Part shown: positions 44,463-53,809 of the stretch, in pieces
Layout of the letters: each line of letters opens with the position of its first letter
Numbering within the stretch: the first letter of the stretch is position 1
Origin: Bacillus zhangzhouensis
GTDB lineage: Bacteria; Bacillota; Bacilli; Bacillales; Bacillaceae
Assembly: GCA_025809375.1 (NCBI GenBank)
Contig: CP099514.1
Span: 2,356,001 to 2,420,000, forward strand
DNA: 64,000 nucleotides
Direction: 5' to 3'
Translations under genes and position numbers: made by a program
Notes under the pieces: model-generated
Told to the model about the DNA's origin: nothing
The model's input: only the letters and a program-made list of their open reading frames with translations
Database searches by the model: none

Positions 44463-44502
44463 AAAAAAACTGACTGCAATTTTGATTTGCAACCAGCTTG
44501 AT
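44463..44502 (-). terminator. Terminator of trmB
   Basis: Imperfect stem CTGACTGCAA / TTGCAACCAG with seven T residues on the minus strand. Confidence 0.6.
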
Positions 44503-44510
44503 GTCACTTG

Positions 44511-45152
44511 TTATTCTGGGAATTTAACTTCTGATCGATAGATGGGTTTCCCCATAGAAGAGAACTTCTCTTCATATTCAGTCATCACGTTTCCTTCTAA
44601 GCCGTCCTCATGTAAATCTAGGCTGACATACGTTAAAAGAAGGCCATAGGCAGAAAAACTTTTTAAGGAATATTCAAATAACCCGCGGTTATCTGTTTTG
44701 AAATGTAATTCACTGCCTGGACGAAGAATATGTTCATATCGTTCTAAAAAGGTTTTAAACGTCAATCTACGCTTTTCGTGTCTTGCTTTTGGCCACGGAT
44801 CAGAGAAATTCAAATACACCCGGTCTATTTCGTTTTCTGCAAACACATCTGTCAGTGTCTCAGCATTAATGTTCAAAAGCTTTACATTTTCAACATCTGT
44901 CTCTTTGATTTTATCTACTGCCGTCACAATGACGCTTTTAAATAATTCAATGCCAATATAGTTGATATGAGGATGAAGCTTGCCCATTCCAGCAATAAAA
45001 CTCCCTTTTCCTGTCCCAACTTCGATATGGATTGGATGATCATTTCCAAACAGCTCATGCCATTTCCCTTTATATTGCTCGGGATTTGCTAAAACAAGTT
45101 GAGCATTCTCAGCTAAGTAATCATCAGCCCATGGTTTATGTCGCATTCTCAA
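44511..45152 (-). CDS. trmB: tRNA (guanine-N7)-methyltransferase
   Basis: A 213-residue SAM-dependent enzyme that methylates G46 in the variable loop of tRNA. SAM motif [13 protein letters not shown] is near residue 40, [12 protein letters not shown] near 68, and the catalytic [17 protein letters not shown] near 114. TTG at 45152 gives MRMRHKPW as in B. subtilis and has GAGGTG at 7 bases; the internal ATG is spaced less well. Confidence 0.95.
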   Translation of the reverse strand: MRMRHKPWADDYLAENAQLVLANPEQYKGKWHELFGNDHPIHIEVGTGKGSFIAGMGKLHPHINYIGIELFKSVIVTAVDKIKETDVENVKLLNINAETLTDVFAENEIDRVYLNFSDPWPKARHEKRRLTFKTFLERYEHILRPGSELHFKTDNRGLFEYSLKSFSAYGLLLTYVSLDLHEDGLEGNVMTEYEEKFSSMGKPIYRSEVKFPE

Positions 45153-45233
45153 TTTGATACACCTCTATTTTCTTTACATTTTATCAAGATACCATGAAAC
45201 ATAAAGACCCGCAAGACAGCATCTCATGTCCAT

Positions 45234-45266
45234 ATAAAAAGACCAGCCCTTCGCTTGAGCTGGTCT
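45234..45266 (-). terminator. Minus-strand terminator beyond ytzH
   Basis: AGACCAGC / GCTGGTCT stem with T5 on the minus strand. It lies upstream of trmB and downstream of ytmP on that strand, so a ytmP transcript would stop here after crossing ytzH in antisense. Confidence 0.75.
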
Positions 45267-45338
45267 GCCGCATGTATAAATTAGGCGCTGAATGCACAGT
45301 TTAACCTCATAAATGACACGCAGGAAAGGAGCATTTGT

Positions 45339-45614
45339 ATGGGTTTAAACCGTCAACATCAGCTGCAATTAATCAAAGATATTTTAACCGATCACCAGCT
45401 GGATTGCTGCGGGACTGTTGCAGAATATGAACAGGTGGGACGCGTGATTCAATTAATGCTGGCAAAAGAAGATCTGGATGTCGACATTCGACAGCTGTTA
45501 ACAGATATTTATGATTACAGCCAAAAGGGCACCTCTGTCAGTTCAATTGATGCACATATCGAGGAGCATCAATCACATCTGTCTGAGTGGGTCGAGAACA
45601 TTCCACTGTCTTAA
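45339..45614 (+). CDS. ytzH: YtzH-like protein
   Basis: A 91-residue acidic, helical cytoplasmic protein of the YtzH family (begins MGLNRQHQLQLIKDILTDHQ). AGGAAAGGAG precedes the ATG. No catalytic motif; function unknown. Its stop codon overlaps the convergent ytmP stop by 4 bases, with no terminator between. Confidence 0.85.
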   Translation: MGLNRQHQLQLIKDILTDHQLDCCGTVAEYEQVGRVIQLMLAKEDLDVDIRQLLTDIYDYSQKGTSVSSIDAHIEEHQSHLSEWVENIPLS

Positions 45615-46411
45615 TGGATGTTTAACCGTTTTAAGAGTGCGTTTAGCTCCGCTTGCACTTCTTTTTGCGCCTTTTCATTTCCTTTTCTTTTATGCCAAAC
45701 GACAAACGATACGGTTTCAGCGAGCACGTACCACGCCATGCGCTTTCGCAAATTATCCGTCAGCGGGGCGCCGTACATAGAGAGCCAGCTTTCCCAGTTC
45801 TCTTCCTCAACATAATGGTATAAAAGCGGTCCAAGATCAATCGCTGGGTCTGCAATCATTGCCCCATCCCAATCGATCAAATAGAGCTGGTTTTCATCTG
45901 TCAGCAGCCAATTATTATGATTGAGATCACAATGACAGACGACCTTGTCCTCAAAATGGACAGCCTCCACTTGCTTCTCTAAATACTGGATGGCACGCGT
46001 GATGTCTTGTGAATCAATTTGCTCGTTTAAAATAGACTGTTTCAGATGCATCAGAATGGATTCTGGGTCTAGAGAGTGCTTCTCTAATCGTTTCAGCATA
46101 TCGAGCAATTCTTTTGATGTATGAATTTTTCTTAGCTGCTCTGCTACAGGACGTTCATTCATGTCCTTTGGTTTCAGCTCTCTGCCGCTCAGCCAGTGCT
46201 GTGCAGTAATGACATCTCCATTTTCCATCCGTTTTGTCCAGACAAGCTTCGGCACAATGCCTTCAGCTGACAAAACCGCAAGAAACGGTGACGTATTGCG
46301 TTTTAAAAATAGCTTTTGGTCATTGTGTGTTGCGAAGTACGCATCTCCCGTAGCGCCTCCAGCCGGAGAGATGTGCCATTCGCTACCTAATATTTGTCCC
46401 AACCAGTTCAT
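45611..46411 (-). CDS. ytmP: Phosphotransferase (APH/choline kinase fold) YtmP
   Basis: A 266-residue small-molecule kinase of the aminoglycoside phosphotransferase fold. The Brenner-type catalytic motif VCHCDLNHNNWLL is near residue 165 and the DFG-like metal motif YLIDWDGAMIADPAIDLG near 185. The substrate is not known; a sugar or choline-like alcohol is typical. ATG at 46411 (MNWLGQIL) matches the B. subtilis start, with a weak GATGGG site. Confidence 0.9.
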   Translation of the reverse strand: MNWLGQILGSEWHISPAGGATGDAYFATHNDQKLFLKRNTSPFLAVLSAEGIVPKLVWTKRMENGDVITAQHWLSGRELKPKDMNERPVAEQLRKIHTSKELLDMLKRLEKHSLDPESILMHLKQSILNEQIDSQDITRAIQYLEKQVEAVHFEDKVVCHCDLNHNNWLLTDENQLYLIDWDGAMIADPAIDLGPLLYHYVEEENWESWLSMYGAPLTDNLRKRMAWYVLAETVSFVVWHKRKGNEKAQKEVQAELNALLKRLNIH

Positions 46412-46474
46412 ATCAATTTTCAACCCATCATTTCTTAAAATATTTTAAATCATGCTTTTTTAGTCGACAAAATT

Positions 46475-46510
46475 CAGCCGATTGAAGGTCAATTGGCTGT
46501 ATCTTTTTTT
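46475..46510 (+). terminator. Plus-strand terminator upstream of ytmP
   Basis: CAGCC-ATTG / CAAT-GGCTG stem followed by T7. It is the first + strand terminator after ytzH, so the ytzH transcript may run antisense through all of ytmP. Confidence 0.7.
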
Positions 46511-46530
46511 ATTTATATGATCATAAAAAC

Positions 46531-46576
46531 AAAAAGGACAGCTATTGAGAATGAGATGCTAAACAATAGCCGTCCT
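46531..46576 (-). terminator. Terminator of ytlR
   Basis: GGAC-GCTATTG / CAATAGC-GTCC stem with T5 on the minus strand. Confidence 0.7.
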
Positions 46577-46668
46577 ATAGATTTTATCGTTACCTTCTTA
46601 TACTCGTCAAGCAAAACTAAAAAATCAGGACAAGAACCTTACTTTGACTGCGGACAAACCGCAAGTTA

Positions 46669-47598
46669 TTAAGCACGTAATTTTAAGGATCGTTTACTTG
46701 CCTTGACAAAGACAGGCGTTGCACCGATCACTTCTCCATCTGCGTGAAAGAAGATTTTTTCATCTGCTTCTAAGTAGGCTTCCTCATGTTGAAACAGGGT
46801 AACCCCCTTCATCCCAAGGTGCTTTTGAAACACCATTGCACTTAGAAACAAAAGGACTTTAAATGGATTCAAATCTGTGACAACCATCGTTTGAAAACCT
46901 GGCTGCCTCGCACTCACTTCTGGCGCTGCTTCCAGTCCTCCTCCGTAATACGGGTGATTGCATACGAGCACAAACCACACTTTGCGAAAGACCTTTTTCT
47001 CATTTTTAATAAATAACGCAAGATCAAACGGTTTAAACGACCATAAAGAATGGAGAAATGACAGCGGGTAGATAATAAAGCCAAGCTTAAGCCGTTTCAG
47101 CCACTTTTCCCCTCTAAAATGCACCATTTTCCTCAGCACATGTGCGTCAAACCCCACACCGATATGATTGAGAAAGAGAACAGATTGTGGACTTTCGGCA
47201 TGATCTTGAAAGGAGCCGAGAGAAAATGTTTTGGTGAGCATTCTCTTTTGCTTTCTCACTTCTTTTAGGACATCATGACGATGGATACCAAGACCCTTTG
47301 CAGCATCATTCCAATGACCAGCAGGGACAAAACTAAGCTGCACATGATCAATTTCCTTTAAGCCATTTAGTACTTCATGAATAGTGCCGTCACCGCCAAT
47401 GACAATCAAGCGCTTCAGCCTGTCATCCTGCATGGCACTGATTTGTCTTGCCAAAACTTCTGCATGGCCTTCATACTGGGTGAGAAATGATCGATAAGAG
47501 ACCTCCACCTTTTGTAATTCTTTCTCTATGCTCCTCCATGTGCGGAGTCCTTTCCCATGTCCTGCTTCTGGGTTAACGATAAAGTACCATTCATTCAT
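46669..47598 (-). CDS. ytlR: Diacylglycerol/sphingosine kinase-like lipid kinase YtlR
   Basis: A 309-residue member of the DAGK_cat lipid kinase family. The ATP-binding VIGGDGTIHEVLNGL is near residue 67 and FVPAGHWNDAAKGLG near residue 94; family members usually have GTxND there and this protein has GHWND. The C-terminal beta domain contains FHADGEVIGATPVFV. It probably phosphorylates a membrane lipid or polyprenol; the substrate is unknown. Clustered with ytlQ and ytlP. Confidence 0.88.
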   Translation of the reverse strand: MNEWYFIVNPEAGHGKGLRTWRSIEKELQKVEVSYRSFLTQYEGHAEVLARQISAMQDDRLKRLIVIGGDGTIHEVLNGLKEIDHVQLSFVPAGHWNDAAKGLGIHRHDVLKEVRKQKRMLTKTFSLGSFQDHAESPQSVLFLNHIGVGFDAHVLRKMVHFRGEKWLKRLKLGFIIYPLSFLHSLWSFKPFDLALFIKNEKKVFRKVWFVLVCNHPYYGGGLEAAPEVSARQPGFQTMVVTDLNPFKVLLFLSAMVFQKHLGMKGVTLFQHEEAYLEADEKIFFHADGEVIGATPVFVKASKRSLKLRA

Positions 47599-47647
47599 AT
47601 ATTAGCTCCACTCAGGTCTCATTTTTTCGTGACCTTCCATTATGCCT

Positions 47648-48583
47648 TTAATCGAGCCATTCCTGCCTTCTTTTGCTGTCTGATTCACCATAAGCAAGTA
47701 ATGCCTTTGTCGCCTTAAATTGCTGATGCTTTGTCGGTGCCGTATTTTTCCGCTGCTTTTCAAACCACTCTTCTGCCTTCTTCTTATCGACAATCTCCAT
47801 CCCGTATGGTACTTCAGATAAATCAATATAAGAGGTTCGGCTGATGAGGATTTTTTTCACAGGAAGGTCTACACCACTTTGCTGTAAAATCTTTGATACG
47901 ACGGTGCCAGAGCGCAGGAGGCTTGCGCAAGGATTTAAAACGGATTGAACAGCTTTCCCAGTTGCCCGTTTTTCCCAAAAACGTTCCTTCGTTCCGATAT
48001 AAACGCTGTCTGGCTCGGCCTCTAAAAAAGATAAACAGATCACTTCGAGCGGCGTAATGACTATCGGACATAATTCCATCTCAGCTTTTTGAATGAGCAG
48101 CACCGGCTTGTACATGACAAAATAAGAATCCGGAAGCTGTCTAGCAAGCATCCGCAGCTTTTCATCATATCGAATATGATGGGAGACGGTTGAAATATGT
48201 GAAATCGTTGAGCTCGCCCATTTTAATTGCACTTCAAAGAGATGATCCTTAAAAAAGTGAATCAGCTTCGTTTCATCGGTAGGAACGTTTCTGAAAACCC
48301 CTTGCTCTATATCTGTCGGCTCGTTAAAAAGACTCAGGTCCCGTTCTTTTTTCATATCGGCTGATTTTTGCTTTCTCTTTAAGGAGAATTTCTTTCTCTT
48401 TTCTTCCTCTTGTTCAGGCGCTTGTTGAGGAATTTGGTCAAATGGTTGCTGTGCCTCCTCTTTTGAAGCCTTTTTTAATTCATCCCATCTTTGTTTTTTC
48501 AACCGAATGAATTGATTGATGTAGTGATGCGGGTCTTGTTCATATCGTGATATATAATCTTGAATTTTGATAATTTGCGCCAT
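47648..48583 (-). CDS. ytlQ: YtlQ family protein, nuclease-like
   Basis: A 311-residue protein of the Bacillus YtlQ family. Residues 1-20 (MAQIIKIQDYISRYEQDPHH) and the C-terminal PTKHQQFKATKALLAYG are conserved with B. subtilis. A charged Lys/Glu/Gln linker covers about residues 40-85. A region around VYIGTKERFWE suggests a NERD/restriction-like fold, but this is tentative. ATG at 48583 follows TGGAG; the longer frame to 48673 overlaps ytlP and lacks support. Confidence 0.8.
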   Translation of the reverse strand: MAQIIKIQDYISRYEQDPHHYINQFIRLKKQRWDELKKASKEEAQQPFDQIPQQAPEQEEEKRKKFSLKRKQKSADMKKERDLSLFNEPTDIEQGVFRNVPTDETKLIHFFKDHLFEVQLKWASSTISHISTVSHHIRYDEKLRMLARQLPDSYFVMYKPVLLIQKAEMELCPIVITPLEVICLSFLEAEPDSVYIGTKERFWEKRATGKAVQSVLNPCASLLRSGTVVSKILQQSGVDLPVKKILISRTSYIDLSEVPYGMEIVDKKKAEEWFEKQRKNTAPTKHQQFKATKALLAYGESDSKRRQEWLD

Positions 48584-48608
48584 CTGCTGCTCACTCCAAC
48601 TTCTAGAA

Positions 48609-49160
48609 TCATTTATGTAGTGTAAATTGTTTGATTGTGTGATAACGAGGGGTTTCTTTCGGACGTATTTCAAATAAAGTGATACGTGAAACCTCCATCA
48701 TATATGGCTCTTTGCATAAAGGCGCTTGTTCTTCATAAGGGTCATCCGCATTCCATTTGCGCGCAATCGTCATATGCGGATGAAACGGTCTCTTTTCAAC
48801 AGGGTGTCCTGCTGACAAGACGGCTTCCTTTACCTTTTCTCTTAAATGCATGAGCGGCTCACTTTTATGAGGTTTTGCAAAAAAGACTCGCGGACGTTCC
48901 TTCGCACCAAACTGCCCGACCTCCTTCAGCTCTAGTGGAAATGCAGACGCTTCATTTGAAAGGATGTCAAGCAACTGGATCATCTTTTTTAAACGCTCTT
49001 GTGGAATAGCGCCTAAAAATACAAGGGTCACATGATAATCATGTGGTGCTGTCCATTTTTGAAAGAACAGTCCGCTCCTTTGATCAATGTCTTGTTTGAT
49101 TTGATGCGCAAGTTGTTCAGGGATGCGAATCCCTATAAAATAATGACGGTTTTCTGACAC
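48609..49160 (-). CDS. ytlP: RNA 2',3'-cyclic phosphodiesterase (2H family) YtlP
   Basis: A 183-residue ThpR/LigT-type 2H phosphoesterase that opens 2',3'-cyclic phosphates on RNA ends. Both catalytic H-x-T motifs are visible: DYHVTLVFLG near residue 42 and HPHMTIARKW near residue 130. The start is GTG at 49160 behind AGGTGAT. It lies 25 bases before ytlQ on the same strand. Confidence 0.9.
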   Translation of the reverse strand: MSENRHYFIGIRIPEQLAHQIKQDIDQRSGLFFQKWTAPHDYHVTLVFLGAIPQERLKKMIQLLDILSNEASAFPLELKEVGQFGAKERPRVFFAKPHKSEPLMHLREKVKEAVLSAGHPVEKRPFHPHMTIARKWNADDPYEEQAPLCKEPYMMEVSRITLFEIRPKETPRYHTIKQFTLHK

Positions 49161-49254
49161 AATATCACCTGCCCTTTTTTAACAAACTTTACGAATCCCC
49201 ATTGATGATAGTATAACTAAAGAAATGCGGAATGAGAAGAAAGGGTGTCATCTG

Positions 49255-50184
49255 ATGAAAGTTGCACAAAATATGGCTGAGCTGATTGGCAATACACCGC
49301 TTGTCAAATTGCAGCGGCTCCAGCCAGAAAATGCGGCGGCTGTTTACTTAAAGCTGGAATCATTTAATCCCAGCGGAAGTGTAAAAGACCGCGCGGCTTA
49401 TAATATGATTGTCGAAGCAGAAAAACAAGGGAAACTCACAAAAGGAGCAACCATGATTGAACCTACGAGCGGGAATACAGGGATTGGTTTAGCCATGAAT
49501 GCCGCCGCAAGAGGCTACAAAGCCATCCTTGTCATGCCTGATACGATGACAAAGGAAAGAATCAATCTATTGAAGGCATACGGGGCGGAGGTCGTCTTAA
49601 CCCCAGGAGAGGAAAAAATGCCAGGCTGCATCCGCAAGGCTGAGGAACTGGCTGCTCAAATTCCTCATAGCTTTATTCCCATGCAATTTGACAATAGGGC
49701 GAACCCAGATGCACATAGAGGAACAACAGCAGCCGAAATCATAGAAGCTATAAAACAACTTGGACAACCTCTTGGAGCCTTTGTTGCAACAGCTGGGACT
49801 GGCGGTACAATTACAGGAACAGGAGAAGAATTAAAGAAGGCATTCCCTCATTTGAGCATCCGTGTGGCAGAACCGAAGGGATCTCCTGTCTTATCTGGGG
49901 GGAAACCCGGCAAGCATAAGCTCGTTGGCACAAGCCCAGGATTTATCCCCCCTATTTTAAACGAGAACGCCTATGATGAAATCGTGCAAGTAAGTGACGA
50001 AGATGCTTATCACATCACACGGCAGCTCGCTAAGCTTGAAGGTATTTTAGCAGGCCCCTCCTCTGGGGCGGCTTGCTATGCAGCCATTGAAACAGCCAAG
50101 CAATTGCCGGCAGATCAAATCGTAATCTGTATGACAGCAGATACGGGCGAACGATACTTGTCTAGTGATGTTTTTCAAGATTAA
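49255..50184 (+). CDS. ytkP: Cysteine synthase paralogue YtkP
   Basis: A 309-residue PLP enzyme of the O-acetylserine sulfhydrylase family. The PLP lysine is in NPSGSVKDRAAYNMI near residue 41, the substrate loop EPTSGNTGIGLAMN near residue 70, and the phosphate-binding VATAGTGGTITGTG near residue 175. GPSSGAACYA is near 275. ATG at 49255 follows AAGGGTG. It is not the main cysK, which lies near the origin in bacilli; an alternative sulfur donor or amino acceptor is possible. Confidence 0.9.
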   Translation: MKVAQNMAELIGNTPLVKLQRLQPENAAAVYLKLESFNPSGSVKDRAAYNMIVEAEKQGKLTKGATMIEPTSGNTGIGLAMNAAARGYKAILVMPDTMTKERINLLKAYGAEVVLTPGEEKMPGCIRKAEELAAQIPHSFIPMQFDNRANPDAHRGTTAAEIIEAIKQLGQPLGAFVATAGTGGTITGTGEELKKAFPHLSIRVAEPKGSPVLSGGKPGKHKLVGTSPGFIPPILNENAYDEIVQVSDEDAYHITRQLAKLEGILAGPSSGAACYAAIETAKQLPADQIVICMTADTGERYLSSDVFQD

Positions 50185-50219
50185 AAAAGGAACAGGGCGG
50201 TGAATCCCTGTTCCTTTTT
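50184..50219. terminator. Bidirectional terminator ytkP / peptidase E
   Basis: AAAAAGGAACAGGG / CCCTGTTCCTTTTT, a perfect 14-bp stem with an 8-base loop. Confidence 0.9.
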
Positions 50220-50232
50220 CTTCATTTCACGG

Positions 50233-50856
50233 TTAAGATGCTTTGACAGATTTCACCTCAGCCTGATCCCCTCTGATGAGTAAAACCTGTTCATCCGTAA
50301 GCGGGCATAAGTTGAGCGTCTGCTGATGCTTCTCCATGATTTGCTGCGCCGCATCGCCTAAATAGGCATTGTGCATATGTGGTACTGGATAGCGGCTGAT
50401 TTCATTAAAACCTTGAAATGATGAAAGCTCCGGTGCCTTCTCTCGATCATCCATCAGGGAGATATATTGAATGCTTGGCGCCATGATGATACTCCCCGCA
50501 GACTCTCCAATGTAGAGCTTGCCGTTGTTGATTTCTTCTTTCAACACGTCATCGAGACGATGCTTTCTTAACTCCTGCAATAAATAAAAAGTGTTGCCTC
50601 CTGAAACGTAGATCACATCATTTTGTTGGATCATCTGTATGATCTTTTCAGTGGACTCTTCTATTTGCGCAATGTCAAGTTGCATACCTAATTGCTGAAA
50701 GACTTCCTTCGCTGCCTTCACATAATGCGTGACTTCTTCTACAGCACTTGCCGTTGCAAAAAAAGCCACGCGCTTTCCTTTTAATGATTCACCTGTAAAG
50801 TCAGATAAGAGAGAATAACTGTCTTTGAATGAAGAGCATAAGAACATTTTTTTCAC
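50233..50856 (-). CDS. Peptidase E-like serine peptidase (family S51)
   Basis: A 207-residue S51 peptidase of the dipeptidase E/cyanophycinase group, related to B. subtilis YgaJ. The nucleophile elbow IGESAGSIIMAPS is near residue 115, YVSGGNTFYLLQEL near residue 80, and the histidine region VPHMHNAYLG near residue 158. It would cleave aspartyl dipeptides in the cytoplasm. It stands between ytkP and pepV, where I do not recall it in B. subtilis, and forms a peptidase pair with pepV. Confidence 0.85.
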   Translation of the reverse strand: MKKMFLCSSFKDSYSLLSDFTGESLKGKRVAFFATASAVEEVTHYVKAAKEVFQQLGMQLDIAQIEESTEKIIQMIQQNDVIYVSGGNTFYLLQELRKHRLDDVLKEEINNGKLYIGESAGSIIMAPSIQYISLMDDREKAPELSSFQGFNEISRYPVPHMHNAYLGDAAQQIMEKHQQTLNLCPLTDEQVLLIRGDQAEVKSVKAS

Positions 50857-50885
50857 TATGAATTCCCTCTTCTCTTTTCCAATTT

Positions 50886-52286
50886 CTATTTTGCTAATTC
50901 ATACATAGCTTGAGCATAAAGTGCTGTTGCCCTCAGTAAGTCATCAATTTCAATATATTCATCCTTTTGATGGGCGCAGTCTGGTCTCCCAGGAAATAGA
51001 GGTCCGAAGGCAACACCTGCTTCTAAAGATCTCGCATACGTTCCTCCCCCAATGGCAATAAGGGTTGCAGGCTCTTCCGTTTGTTCCTCATATACCCGCT
51101 GCAAGGTTTTCACAAGCGGATGATCTTTTGAGACGTGATGCGGAGGACTGTCTTCGAATTTTAGAAGGACCGCCCCTTTTATACTTTCAATTCCTTTTTT
51201 GACGTCCTTGCCGTCTGCTGTTACTGGATAGCGGACATTTAACCCTAGTTTTGCTTCCTCGTTATATGTATAGCGGATTATCCCAACATTGAGCGTCAAA
51301 TCTCCACTAATCTCATCTTTGCAAGCAATTCCCAGCTTTTGTCCTCTTGTATCCTGATCAAATAAAGCGCTGATTTGAGAAGTAAAGGCAAGTCCCTGCT
51401 CATCTAATTCATGTCCGCATAAGAAATTCGCCATATGAATGCCTGCATTTGTCCCATACGCCGGCTCCATGGCATGAACAGATACCCCTTTTAATGTAAA
51501 ATGCAGTCCATCCGCTGTGTTCTTTACCTCACCAGATAATTGATGATCAGCAAGATAGGCTTCGAAAGCTGTTTTTATTAATTCAGCATCGTGTTCCTGT
51601 GAAGCAGTCACAATAGCAGCAGCCTCATCTGGCACCATATTGAGCCTCATACCCGATGTAAATTGTTTCAGCGTATAGCGCTGATGATTCGCTGTTTGTT
51701 GATATGTAAATGACAGGGTGGCATCAATAATCCCTTTTTCCGCATGAATAATCGGAAAATCGGCGTCAGGTGCAAATCCGATTTGCGGCATCGCTTCATG
51801 CTTGAAATAATGGTCCACACAGCGCCAATCGCTTTCTTCATCTGTTCCAATGATCATTCGAATTCTTTTCGACAGCTGCAGACCAGAATCTTTTAAAATC
51901 TTCAGCGCATAAAACGCTGCCATGGTTGGGCCTTTATCATCAATAGCGCCGCGTGCAAAAATTTTATTTTCTCTGATATCCGCTGAAAATGGCGGGGTTG
52001 TCCAGCCGTCGCCAGCAGGCACTACGTCCACATGGCACAGCACGCCTACGATGTCTTCGCCTTCCCCGTATTCAATATGACCTGCATAGCCATCAACATT
52101 CTTAACTGTGAAGCCTTCGTCTTCCCCTTTTTTCAGCATATACTGCAGGGCATCATCGACTTTTTCACCAAATGGCTTTCCTTCTTTGCCGCCTTCTTCA
52201 TCAAGGACACTTTCAATTTGTAAGAAAGATTGTGTGTCCTTGATCAAGTCGTCTTTTTTTCGTATCACTTCAGCTTTCCAATTCAT
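50886..52286 (-). CDS. ytjP: Dipeptidase PepV (YtjP)
   Basis: A 466-residue M20 metallopeptidase of the PepV type. Zinc ligands appear in GVLCHVDVVPAGDGW near residue 86, RGAIDDKGPTMAAFYAL near 117 and IIGTDEESDWRCVDHY near 152, with the late histidine in PDCAHQKDEYI near 440. It cleaves dipeptides released inside the cell. ATG at 52286 follows GGAGG by 8 bases; the 500-residue frame reads across the divergent pbuO promoter and was rejected. Confidence 0.93.
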   Translation of the reverse strand: MNWKAEVIRKKDDLIKDTQSFLQIESVLDEEGGKEGKPFGEKVDDALQYMLKKGEDEGFTVKNVDGYAGHIEYGEGEDIVGVLCHVDVVPAGDGWTTPPFSADIRENKIFARGAIDDKGPTMAAFYALKILKDSGLQLSKRIRMIIGTDEESDWRCVDHYFKHEAMPQIGFAPDADFPIIHAEKGIIDATLSFTYQQTANHQRYTLKQFTSGMRLNMVPDEAAAIVTASQEHDAELIKTAFEAYLADHQLSGEVKNTADGLHFTLKGVSVHAMEPAYGTNAGIHMANFLCGHELDEQGLAFTSQISALFDQDTRGQKLGIACKDEISGDLTLNVGIIRYTYNEEAKLGLNVRYPVTADGKDVKKGIESIKGAVLLKFEDSPPHHVSKDHPLVKTLQRVYEEQTEEPATLIAIGGGTYARSLEAGVAFGPLFPGRPDCAHQKDEYIEIDDLLRATALYAQAMYELAK

Positions 52287-52329
52287 TTTTCCATTCCTCC
52301 TTGAAAAAAGGTTGCAATCCACCCTTAAA

Positions 52330-52365
52330 ACGAATATTATATTATTTTTTTGTAATAATGTTCGT
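52330..52365 (+). promoter_or_regulatory. PurR-box-like inverted repeat before pbuO
   Basis: ACGAATAT (52330-52337) and ATGTTCGT (52358-52365) are inverted copies of a CGAAYAT core, resembling paired PurBoxes. B. subtilis pbuO (ytiP) belongs to the PurR regulon. Site use here is inferred. Confidence 0.6.
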
Positions 52366-52379
52366 AAATGGAGGATTTT

Positions 52380-53441
52380 ATGTTCCATTTAAAAGAAAAT
52401 CAAACCAACATAAAGCAAGAAATCATCGCTGGTATGACGACATTCTTTACTATGGTCTATATTGTTGCCGTCAACCCGGGAATTCTTTCAAAAGCAGGCA
52501 TTCCTTTTGACCAAGTGTTTATTGCAACAATCATTGCTGCTGTCGTCGGTACACTCTGGATGGCCCTATTTGCAAACTATCCGATTGCCATCGCACCTGG
52601 CATGGGGCTGAATGTCTATTTCACCTTTACCGTTGTCGGCGGTGGCGGCATCAGCTATCAAACAGCGTTTAGTGCGGTATTTGTTGCTAGTATACTCTTT
52701 ATTATTTTATCGTTAACATCCCTTAGAAAACAACTGATTCAAGCTATTCCAGATAATTTAAAGTATGGCATTACAGCAGGAATCGGGCTTTTTATTGCGT
52801 TCATCGGCCTCCGTCAGTCTGGGATTATTGCTCCTGATTCAGAAAACCTTTTAAAGCTTGGTAATGTAAGTACGCCTGTTGTCATTTTAACGTTTGTCGG
52901 CTTAACGATTTCGGTTATTTTAATGGTTCTAGAAATAAATGGTGCACTGTTTGTCGGCATGTTAGCGACCACATTGATTGCGCTCGCAACAGGCCAGCTT
53001 CATTTCCCTAAAATGCTGATGGATGTCCCTGCACTGCCTGAAGGCATGCTGCTTCCAAATCCAACCACTGCCTTTGGTGACGTGTTTTCTCATCATTTGT
53101 ATGCTGTCGTCTTCTCCTTCTTACTGGTGACGATTTATGTTTTGGCCCGCTCGTTCAGGCTATTTCTTCTTTACCATCCATCACCTGTTTTAATCATTGT
53201 TGGCTGCTTGATGATGAACTCAGTGTCACGCATTCGCTGGAACGAATTAGATGAAGCATTCCCTGCTTTTCTTATTATTCTGTCGATGCCGCTGACTTCT
53301 AGTATCTCTACAGGAATCTCACTTGGATTTATTTCATATCCGTTTGTGAAATTGGCGAAAGGGAAATGGAGGGAAGTACATGTGCTTGTTCTCATTTTTG
53401 CGGTCTTATTTTTCATTCAGCTCTTTTTCTTAGAAGGATAA
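52380..53441 (+). pseudogene. pbuO: Purine permease PbuO (YtiP) with large internal deletion
   Basis: The frame (353 residues) begins like the AzgA/PbuG-type hypoxanthine-guanine permease PbuO (MFHLKENQTNIKQEI) and ends like it (PLTSSISTGISLGFISYPFV). Family members have about 430-440 residues. At VFSFLLVTI (about 53139) the sequence jumps to the region after the missing core. Bases 53143-53180 read correctly only in another frame (GPLVQAISSLPSIT), and the original frame returns at PVLIIVG. About 80 residues are lost, including the DTTGTMIG and GTSPTSAYIE regions of the substrate site. The ORF stays open, so an inactive protein may still be made. Confidence 0.82.
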
Positions 53442-53450
53442 CAGAAACAA

Positions 53451-53483
53451 AAAAGGCACATCCTAACATGGAATGTGCCTTTT
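53451..53483 (+). terminator. Terminator of pbuO
   Basis: AAAAGGCACAT / ATGTGCCTTTT, a perfect 11-bp stem. Confidence 0.88.
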
Positions 53484-53809
53484 GCCTTCACTGCATTTTT
53501 TAATTTGTACATTTTCTGTTTATGATTCGGGTGTTTGAAAGTGTCAGCTTCTATCACATTCCTTATCATTATTGGGTTGTAACCGGATTCAAATCATGAT
53601 ATATACCATATTTCATTTCATGAAGACAAGTTTAAAAAAACGTAAATTTGACTTTTTGGTGGAACTTGATGCATAATAACGTGTATAATAGAATAAAACA
53701 TTAAGAAACACGAACATTTACCATTGTTGCATGTCCTTATTTCGCAGTTTTAGTGTAGTAAGTTGTGGTTAGTCAAGTCCATCCGATCTTATTGATAGGG
53801 AGTGGTTTT
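53484..53809. other. Intergenic region pbuO-ytzE
   Basis: This stretch holds the ytzE promoter. TATAAT at 53684-53689 is a good -10, but no clear -35 lies 17 bp upstream (GGAACT). TTGACT at 53648-53653 lies too far upstream. No gene or strong hairpin was found. Confidence 0.5.
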
